Below are positions 27,011 through 32,612 of a stretch of DNA of 32,612 bases, piece by piece (the first letter of the stretch is position 1; every line of letters begins with the position of its first letter). The notes beneath the pieces were generated by a model, which searched no databases, was not told the DNA's origin, and saw only the letters and a list, made by a program, of their open reading frames with translations. The stretch comes from Gemmatimonadaceae bacterium (GTDB taxonomy: Bacteria; Gemmatimonadota; Gemmatimonadetes; Gemmatimonadales; Gemmatimonadaceae), in assembly GCA_035533015.1 (NCBI GenBank), contig DATLUQ010000052.1:1-32612 (forward strand), read 5' to 3'. The position numbers and the translations under genes are program-made.

Positions 27011-27068
27011 GAGAGTAGGACCGATGACTGCGGAAAGCCGTTCACCCACTACCGTCCTGCTCTCCTAC
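27007..27068. terminator. 15-bp inverted repeat between convergent genes, probable terminator
   Basis: GTAGGAGAGTAGGAC (27007-27021) and GTCCTGCTCTCCTAC (27054-27068) are complementary at 14 of 15 positions, the odd one being a G-T pair. The loop is 32 bases. The left arm overlaps the stop codon of the small gene, and the right arm overlaps the stop codon of the HD-domain gene. A bidirectional terminator is the simplest reading. The left arm shares GTAGGAGAGTAGG with the repeat at 13251-13296. Confidence 0.55.
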
Positions 27069-28339
27069 TCTGCAATCATTCGACTTCCCCGATCGAGCAT
27101 TCCCCGCACTTCCGCCGCCGGCTTCCGCAACAGCTTCAACAGCGGTTCCGGCGGGATCTTCGTCCGGTTGGCCGTGAACACGCGCAGCCAGCGCGCCGAG
27201 CGATAGAGCTCCTCCGACAGCTTGGGCAGGTCGATCGCGCCGCGGAGACCGCCGGCGCGGAGGCGCACCACGGTGCCATCGCGGCGCAGCACCGGCATGT
27301 CGAGTCCCAGCATCTGCGTCTTGGCGGGGTAATCGAGGAGCAGGTCGCCCGGCGCGAGGCCCATCTCCCGTTCCAGCGCCTGTTGCACGCGTGCCACCAG
27401 CACGCGGTCTTCGGCAATCCATTCGCATTCGTCGCCCGACAGTTGGGCAGCGGGGCACTCGAACGACCGCTTGTGCAGGCGGCGTGTGCGCAGGCCGTAG
27501 AGCAGGGGTGAGGGGTGGTCGCGCTCCAGCCGCGCGAGCAGGGCCTCGTCGGTGAATCCAGCCAGCGAGCCGGCGTCGAGGGATCCGGCGTCCAGCGCGT
27601 CGGAAACGAGGCGCTTGTACATGGCCGTGGCGCTCCGCGCCGCGTGATGCCAGTACACGTTGCGGTACATCTGATATTTGGCGAACAGCAGCGACTCGAG
27701 CGCGGCGAGTCCCTTTTCCACGATGCCGAGACGGCGCCGGCCGGTCTCGGGATCGACGAGGATGGTGAGGGTGTTGAGCAGGCGCTCGGGGTCGATCTCA
27801 CCGTAGCCGACGCCACACATGAACGCGTCGCGGCGCAGGTATTCGATCTTGTCGAGGTCCAGCGATCCCGATATCAGGCCCTGGAGGGCGCCGTCGCTCT
27901 CGCCGCGAATGAGAGCGATGACGCGTGCCGGGGCGCCGTGGCCGTACGCGTCGGTGAGTAGCCGGGCGATCTCGCCGCCGGTCACCAGGGGGCGCGCCAC
28001 CTCTTCGTGGTGGAGCGCGCCGATCTCCTCCAGGGCGTGCGAGAACGGGTAGTGCCCGATGTCGTGGAGCAGGGCCGCGGCGCGCACGATGCCCGACTCC
28101 GCGCGCAGGGCGTCGTCGAGCGCACCGCCCTCATCGAGCAGGGCGAGGGCGCGGCGAGCCAGGTGGTAGGCGCCGAGCGCGTGCTCGAACCGGGTGTGCG
28201 TGGCCCCTGGATAGACGAGATACGCGAGGCCGAGCTGGCGCACGTTGCGCAGCCGCTGGAAGGCCGGCGTGTCGATCAGCGACCGGGCAACCGGGTCGAC
28301 CGGGATCGTGTTCCAGAGGGGGTCGCGAAGGTAGAACAT
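27065..28339 (-). CDS. HD-domain phosphohydrolase (SAMHD1/dGTPase-like)
   Basis: This 424-residue protein has an N-terminal HD domain. The start MFYLRDPLWNTIPVDPVARS and AFQRLRNVRQLGLAYLVYPG are typical of the COG1078-type family. The metal site is H in HTRFEHALGAYHLA, then HD in LLHDIGHYPFSHALE, with a later Asp in GSLDLDKIEYLRRDAF. Relatives hydrolyse dNTPs or other phosphate esters; the substrate here is not known. The C-terminal part (about 290-424) is family-specific. ATG 28339 is chosen because the conserved region begins at once. It has no Shine-Dalgarno sequence; TATCTT lies 8 bases before, suggesting a leaderless message. The stop lies in the inverted repeat shared with the convergent small gene. 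Confidence 0.88.
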   Translation of the reverse strand: MFYLRDPLWNTIPVDPVARSLIDTPAFQRLRNVRQLGLAYLVYPGATHTRFEHALGAYHLARRALALLDEGGALDDALRAESGIVRAAALLHDIGHYPFSHALEEIGALHHEEVARPLVTGGEIARLLTDAYGHGAPARVIALIRGESDGALQGLISGSLDLDKIEYLRRDAFMCGVGYGEIDPERLLNTLTILVDPETGRRRLGIVEKGLAALESLLFAKYQMYRNVYWHHAARSATAMYKRLVSDALDAGSLDAGSLAGFTDEALLARLERDHPSPLLYGLRTRRLHKRSFECPAAQLSGDECEWIAEDRVLVARVQQALEREMGLAPGDLLLDYPAKTQMLGLDMPVLRRDGTVVRLRAGGLRGAIDLPKLSEELYRSARWLRVFTANRTKIPPEPLLKLLRKPAAEVRGMLDRGSRMIAE

Positions 28340-28347
28340 TGGAGGAG

Positions 28348-28353
28348 AAGATA
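28348..28353 (-). promoter_or_regulatory. candidate -10 box of the HD-domain gene (leaderless)
   Basis: TATCTT on the minus strand lies 8 bases before the ATG. The same hexamer and nearly the same spacing occur before holB. The bases between are CTCCTCCA, the opposite of a Shine-Dalgarno sequence. Confidence 0.45.
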
Positions 28354-28445
28354 CAGCGCGGGGTCGAAGCGGCGCCAACGGAACCTGCGCTGACGAGTAC
28401 GGTGCCGTTCTTCCGCGCGCCGCATCCGCCTGCGCGGGTTGGCCG

Positions 28446-30053
28446 TTACCTCGGTCCCGCCCCCGCCACCGCCTGCCCGACCGTGCTGGCAAACTGCTTG
28501 AAATTCTCGCGAAACATCGCGGCGAGCTTGGCCGCCTGCGCGTCGTATGCCGCCTTGTCCTGCCACGTCTCGCGCGGCTTCAGCAACTGGTCCGGCACGC
28601 CGGGGACGGTCGTCGGCACCTGGAGCCCGAACACCGGATCGGTCTCGGTGTTGGCGTGGGCGAGTTCACCCCGGAGCAGGGACTGCACCATGGCGCGGGT
28701 GTAGCCGAGCTTCATGCGCGAGCCGACGCCGGCCGGCCCGCCGGTCCATCCCGTGTTGACGAGCCACACCGTGGCGCCGTGCCGGTCGAGGAGTTGGCCG
28801 AGCATCTCGGCGTACTTGGCTGGATGCCACACCAGGAAGACGGCGCCGAAGCAGGCGGAGAAGGTGGCCTGCGGCTCGGTGACGCCGCGTTCCGTGCCGG
28901 CCACCTTGGCCGTGTAGCCCGAGAGGAAATAGTACATCGCCTGCTCGCGAGTGAGCTTGGCCACCGGCGGCACCACACCGAAGGCGTCGGCGCAGAGAAA
29001 GACCACGTTCTTGGGATGGCCGCCGCGACCCGAGGGCACGTGGTTCCGGATATAGGGCAGCGGGTACGAGGCGCGGGTATTCTCGGTGATCGACTGGTCC
29101 TCGAACCGGACCTTGGACGTGGTCGGATCGAGCACGACGTTCTCGAGGATCGTTCCGAACATTTGCGTGGTGGCGTAGATGTCGGGCTCGCCCTCGGCCG
29201 ACAGGTTGATGACCTTGGCGTAACAGCCGCCCTCGTAGTTGAACACGCCGTCGGCCGACCAGCCGTGCTCGTCGTCGCCGATGAGGTCGCGGTGGGGATC
29301 GGCGGAGAGCGTGGTCTTGCCCGTGCCGGAGAGCCCGAAGAACAGTGCCGTGTCGCCGTTGCGTCCGATGTTGGCCGAACAGTGCATGGAGAGCACGCCG
29401 TTCTTGGGCATGTAGTAGTTCATGACCGTGAACATCGCCTTCTTCAGCTCGCCGGCGTAGCGCGTACCGCCGATGAGGATCATCCGCTGGGCGAGGTTGA
29501 GCACGATGAACGTGCTGGTGCGCGTGCCGTGGCGCTCCGGGTCGGCCTGGAACTCGGGGGCGTGGAGCACCGTGAAATTCGGGGCGAAATCCACGAGCTG
29601 GGCGAGTTCGGGGCGGATGAACATGTTGCGGACGAACGCCATGTGCCACGCGTTGGGCGACACGTAGCGCACCGACAGCCGGTGGGCCGGATCGGCGCCG
29701 CAGTAGAGGTCCTGGACGAACAGCTCGTCGCGGGCGTTGAGGTGAGCGCGCACGTCGCCGAGCAGCATGTCGAAATGGTCGGGCGAGAGCGGTTGGTTCA
29801 CCTTGCCCCAATCGACGTCCCGCTCGGTGGACGGTTCGCGGACGACGAACTTGTCCTTGGGCGACCGTCCGGTGTGGGGCTTGGTGATGGCGACGAAGGG
29901 TCCCATGTCGGCCAGCTGTCCCTCGCCGCGGTCGATGGCGCGCTGGATCAGCCGGGGTGGGGTGAGGTTCCAGTGCACCGTGCCGCCGGGCGCGAGCCCC
30001 TGCGCGTCGAGCGCCCGGCCGGGGGCGGGCGCGGAGGTGGTCTGTGTGGCCAT
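28446..30053 (-). CDS. pckA: phosphoenolpyruvate carboxykinase (ATP)
   Basis: This 535-residue enzyme converts oxaloacetate + ATP to phosphoenolpyruvate + CO2 + ADP, the first step of gluconeogenesis. It shows HTGRSPKDKFVV, the metal/substrate region MNYYMPKNGVLSMHCSANIG, the kinase loop GLSGTGKTTLSADP, the metal aspartates in LIGDDEHGW, and TENTRASYPLPYI. Length is normal for the ATP-dependent family. ATG 30053 has GAGGG about 8 bases upstream, and lies one base after the stop of maeB, so the genes are one translationally coupled operon. PckA and malic enzyme both work at the C4/C3 junction between the TCA cycle and glycolysis. Confidence 0.97.
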   Translation of the reverse strand: MATQTTSAPAPGRALDAQGLAPGGTVHWNLTPPRLIQRAIDRGEGQLADMGPFVAITKPHTGRSPKDKFVVREPSTERDVDWGKVNQPLSPDHFDMLLGDVRAHLNARDELFVQDLYCGADPAHRLSVRYVSPNAWHMAFVRNMFIRPELAQLVDFAPNFTVLHAPEFQADPERHGTRTSTFIVLNLAQRMILIGGTRYAGELKKAMFTVMNYYMPKNGVLSMHCSANIGRNGDTALFFGLSGTGKTTLSADPHRDLIGDDEHGWSADGVFNYEGGCYAKVINLSAEGEPDIYATTQMFGTILENVVLDPTTSKVRFEDQSITENTRASYPLPYIRNHVPSGRGGHPKNVVFLCADAFGVVPPVAKLTREQAMYYFLSGYTAKVAGTERGVTEPQATFSACFGAVFLVWHPAKYAEMLGQLLDRHGATVWLVNTGWTGGPAGVGSRMKLGYTRAMVQSLLRGELAHANTETDPVFGLQVPTTVPGVPDQLLKPRETWQDKAAYDAQAAKLAAMFRENFKQFASTVGQAVAGAGPR

Positions 30054-30054
30054 G

Positions 30055-32367
30055 CTATACCCTCGAAGATTTGGTCGCGACGGGATCCGGCTCGGCGCGT
30101 CGCGCGGCGCTGGAGCGTGAGCGCTCCTGGGCGTCGACCACGGCAACGGCAGCCATGTTGACGATGTCCTGGACTTCGGCCCCGCGTTCGAGCACGTGCA
30201 CCGGCCGGCGCATCCCGACGAGGATCGGCCCGATGGCGGTGGCGCCGCCCAGCTGGATGAGCAACTTGTACGCGATGTTGCCCGCGCTCAGGTTCGGGAA
30301 GATCAGCACGTTGGCCGGCTCGGTGAGCGCGCTGAACGGGTAGTCGCGCTCGATGATCCGCATGTCGAACGCGGTGTCGGCCTGCATGTCGCCCTCGACG
30401 ATGAGCGAGGGGTCGCGCTCGCGCAGCAGCTGAGCGGCGCGGGCCATCTTCTCGGTGTCGGGGCTGCGCACCGACCCGAAGTTGGAATATGACAGCATGG
30501 CGATGCGCGGCACGACGCCCATCGTGCGGGTGATGCGGCTGGCCGCATACCCGATCTGGGCCAGCTGCTCGGCGGTGGGATCGAGGTTCACCGTGGTGTC
30601 GGCGCAGAAGATCACGTGCTTGGCGAACACGAGCATGTACATGCCGCTGACGATGCCCGCCCGGGAGTGGGCGCCGATCACCTGGAGCGCCGGCCGGATG
30701 GTCTCGGGGTAGTGGAGGTTCACGCCCGACACCAGCGCGTCGGCGTGGCCCAGCGCCACCATACAGGAACCGAAATAATTGGAATTGAGCAGTTGGCGGC
30801 GGGCCTCGTCGAGCGACAGCCCCTTGCGCTGGCGCTGCTGCCAGTGAAAGTGGGTGTATTCGTCGCGCCGTCCCGAAGTGCCCGGATCCTCGATCGCCAC
30901 GTCGGCGAGCGAGATGCCCATGCGGGCCGCGGTCTCCTCGATGGCCGCCCGGTTGCCGAGGAGCACGGGCTCGGCGATGCCGTCGTCCACGAGAATCGAC
31001 GCCGCCCGGATGACCTTGGGCTCCTCGCCCTCCGGGAACACCACCCGCTTGGGATCCTGGATGGCGCGGTTGATGAGTCCGCGCATGATGCCCCGGGCGC
31101 GCCCCAGCCGCTCCTCGAGCTGCTCGCGGTACAGGTCCAACTCCACGAACTCGCGCGCCACGCCGCTGGCCACGGCGGCCCAGGCAACGGCCGGGGCTAC
31201 CCAGAGGAGCACGCGGTGGTCGAAGGGAAAGGGAATGAGGTACTCGGGGCCGAACTTGACGTCACGCAGCCCGTACAGCGCGGCCACGTTGTCGGGCACG
31301 TCCTGCTTGGCCAGCGCCGCCAGCGCGCGCGTGGCCGCCATCTTCATCTCCTCGTTGATCTCCGTGGCCCGCACGTCGAGCGCGCCGCGGAAGATGAACG
31401 GGAACCCGAGGACGTTGTTCACCTGGTTGGGATAGTCGCTGCGCCCGGTGGCGATGATCGCGTCGTCGCGCACCGACCGCACTTCCTCGGGGAGGATTTC
31501 CGGCACCGGATTGGCCAGCGCGAACACGATCGGTCGCGGTGCCATCTCGGCGATCATCTCCGGGGTGACCGCGCCCGCGATGGAGAGCCCCACGAACACG
31601 TCGGCGCCGCGCAGCGCCTCGGCCAGCGTGCGCCGATCGGTCCTGGCCGCGAAGCGCGCCTTGTACGGATCCATCTCCGACGCGGCACGCCCGGCATGGA
31701 TCACACCCTTGCGGTCGCACATCAGGATGTGCTCACGCAGCACTCCGAGCCGCACGTAATGCTCGGCCGTGCTGATCGCGGCCGCGCCGGCGCCCGAGAA
31801 GACGACTCTGACCTCGCCGATGTCCTTGCCCAGCACCTCGAGCGCGTTGAGCAGCGCCGCGCCGGAGATGATCGCCGTTCCGTGTTGATCGTCGTGGAAC
31901 ACCGGAATGGACATCGTCTTGCGCAGCGTCTCTTCGATATAGAAGCAATCGGGAGCGCGGATGTCTTCCAGATTGATGCCGCCCACGGTGGGCTCGAGCA
32001 GCTGGCAGAACCGGATCACGTCATCGGGGTTTTCCGATCCCACTTCGAGATCGAACACGTCGATGTCGGCGAACTGCTTGAACAGGTTGCCCTTGCCTTC
32101 CATCACCGGCTTGCCGGCAAGGGCGCCGATGTTCCCGAGTCCGAGCACGGCCGTGCCGTTGGTGACCACGGCGACGAGGTTGCCCTTGGCGGTGTATTCG
32201 TACGCCTTCTCAGGCGATTCCTGGATGTCGAGGCAGGGTTCCGCCACGCCGGGGGAATAGGCCAGCCCGAGGTCGCGCTGGTTGGAAAGCGGTTTGGTGG
32301 GGACGACGGCGATCTTGCCGGGCCGTCCCTGCCGATGGTACTCGAGAGCGTCGTCGCGTTTGGTCAT
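30055..32367 (-). CDS. maeB: NADP-type malic enzyme with C-terminal phosphotransacetylase-like domain
   Basis: This 770-residue MaeB-type enzyme oxidatively decarboxylates malate to pyruvate. The N-terminal malic part (about 1-160) has [18 protein letters not shown] and [34 protein letters not shown] and [12 protein letters not shown] mark the cofactor-binding part (about 160-420). From about 440 to the end the chain resembles phosphotransacetylase ([51 protein letters not shown]). In studied MaeB proteins this domain does not catalyse acetyl transfer and senses acetyl-CoA instead. ATG 32367 opens the domain. It has no Shine-Dalgarno sequence; a TAACTT box lies 13 bases upstream. pckA follows after one base. 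NADP preference is inferred from the family. Confidence 0.95.
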   Translation of the reverse strand: MTKRDDALEYHRQGRPGKIAVVPTKPLSNQRDLGLAYSPGVAEPCLDIQESPEKAYEYTAKGNLVAVVTNGTAVLGLGNIGALAGKPVMEGKGNLFKQFADIDVFDLEVGSENPDDVIRFCQLLEPTVGGINLEDIRAPDCFYIEETLRKTMSIPVFHDDQHGTAIISGAALLNALEVLGKDIGEVRVVFSGAGAAAISTAEHYVRLGVLREHILMCDRKGVIHAGRAASEMDPYKARFAARTDRRTLAEALRGADVFVGLSIAGAVTPEMIAEMAPRPIVFALANPVPEILPEEVRSVRDDAIIATGRSDYPNQVNNVLGFPFIFRGALDVRATEINEEMKMAATRALAALAKQDVPDNVAALYGLRDVKFGPEYLIPFPFDHRVLLWVAPAVAWAAVASGVAREFVELDLYREQLEERLGRARGIMRGLINRAIQDPKRVVFPEGEEPKVIRAASILVDDGIAEPVLLGNRAAIEETAARMGISLADVAIEDPGTSGRRDEYTHFHWQQRQRKGLSLDEARRQLLNSNYFGSCMVALGHADALVSGVNLHYPETIRPALQVIGAHSRAGIVSGMYMLVFAKHVIFCADTTVNLDPTAEQLAQIGYAASRITRTMGVVPRIAMLSYSNFGSVRSPDTEKMARAAQLLRERDPSLIVEGDMQADTAFDMRIIERDYPFSALTEPANVLIFPNLSAGNIAYKLLIQLGGATAIGPILVGMRRPVHVLERGAEVQDIVNMAAVAVVDAQERSRSSAARRAEPDPVATKSSRV

Positions 32368-32380
32368 GGTGAGACCAAGA

Positions 32381-32423
32381 AAGTTAGCGCCGGGGGCGGG
32401 CGCCCGGCACCATGGACCGCTAA
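32381..32423 (-). promoter_or_regulatory. candidate maeB -10 box with overlapping inverted repeat
   Basis: TAACTT (32386-32381) is a possible -10 element of maeB-pckA. Overlapping it, TTAGCG (32384-32389) and CGCTAA (32418-32423) form a perfect 6-base inverted repeat, with a second GC-rich pair (CCGGG/CCCGG) inside. This could be an operator that blocks the promoter, or just a hairpin. The -35 is weak. Confidence 0.3.
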
Positions 32424-32444
32424 AACGCCGAAAGGGGACCCATC

Positions 32445-32461
32445 CCACGGGGGACCCGTGG
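32445..32461 (-). terminator. 7-bp hairpin, possible terminator of the preceding gene
   Basis: CCACGGG (32445-32451) and CCCGTGG (32455-32461) pair perfectly around three bases. On the minus strand a short TTTT follows about 20 bases later. It lies between the probable end of a leftward gene at 32553 and the maeB promoter. Confidence 0.35.
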
Positions 32462-32552
32462 TGGCAGGCCTCGGCAGCGGTTCGCCGAGAACACGACACC
32501 ACGGACCCCAGACATAAGATGACCATGCGCATGTCAGGCCGTGGTCTGAACC

Positions 32553-32612
32553 CTACACCTTCAATTGGTCTCCGGGCCGCGCCGCGACCTGGTACAGCAC
32601 CGGCATCAGGAA
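32553..32612 (-). CDS. possible C-terminal end of a leftward gene (partial)
   Basis: One minus-strand frame is open from the window edge to a TAG at 32555-32553 and encodes 19 residues, FLMPVLYQVAARPGDQLKV. The hydrophobic start and polar end look like the last helix and tail of a membrane protein, but the piece is too short to name. Confidence 0.35.
   Translation of the reverse strand, partial: FLMPVLYQVAARPGDQLKV

Noticed and set aside
30616-32517. Long rightward open frame opposite maeB, and similar ones opposite pckA (28656-30161), the kinase (2180-3448) and purEK/ackA (16341-18380)
   Set aside because: All lie on the opposite strand of well-identified genes and have the His/Arg/Gly/Glu-rich composition typical of antisense frames in high-GC genomes.

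Overview
The window looks like a chromosomal stretch of a very GC-rich bacterium, most likely a member of the Gemmatimonadota. This assignment is an inference. It rests on the strong G/C bias at third codon positions, a PknB-type kinase fused through one membrane helix to a TolB/FlgO-like domain and TPR repeats, a fused ADP-forming acyl-CoA synthetase, HTH_34-type and DinB-type genes, and an ATP-type PEP carboxykinase. I see no insertion sequence, integrase, phage gene or CRISPR array. It reads as core and near-core genome.

Layout. 1-141: a possible gene tail and tRNA-Lys(TTT). 142-685: gene-poor spacer. 686-3607: a lipocalin-like lipoprotein and, convergent to it, the Ser/Thr kinase. 3959-6142: fused ADP-forming acyl-CoA synthetase. 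6146-8458: a leftward group (DinB protein, hotdog thioesterase, small unknown protein, CopD-like membrane protein). 8666-9383: a tiny Fe-S protein and RpiB. 9452-11597: two lytic transglycosylases that converge and overlap. 11677-13229: holB-moaC, leftward. 13371-15120: rightward membrane protein, winged-helix regulator and cis-prenyltransferase. 15182-18361: purE-purK-ackA, leftward, with a 256-base structured leader before ackA. 18499-19559: a membrane protein and a type IV pilin-like protein. 19664-19737: tRNA-Asn(GTT). 19789-24693: divergent uvrA and an ABC exporter. 24776-27010: FHA protein, PP2C phosphatase and a 58-residue protein in overlapping frames. 27065-28339: HD-domain hydrolase. 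28446-32367: maeB-pckA, separated by one base. 32553-32612: a possible gene tail.

How the genes fit together. Three loci bear on the pyruvate/acetyl-CoA/acetate node: the ADP-forming synthetase, acetate kinase, and malic enzyme with a C-terminal phosphotransacetylase-like domain coupled to PEP carboxykinase. The kinase, FHA protein and PP2C phosphatase are parts of Ser/Thr phosphosignalling. Two transglycosylases and a cis-prenyltransferase belong to cell-wall or isoprenoid metabolism.

The two most interesting signals are non-coding. (1) The ackA leader contains a perfect 12-bp hairpin plus repeated, mutually exclusive CCTGCT/AGCAGG arms, the layout of an RNA switch or attenuator. (2) Six genes have no Shine-Dalgarno sequence but carry a TANNNT -10 box only 5-9 bases before the start codon, which suggests widespread leaderless transcription. 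A G-rich GTAGGAG repeat in front of holB shares a 13-mer with an inverted repeat 14 kb away.
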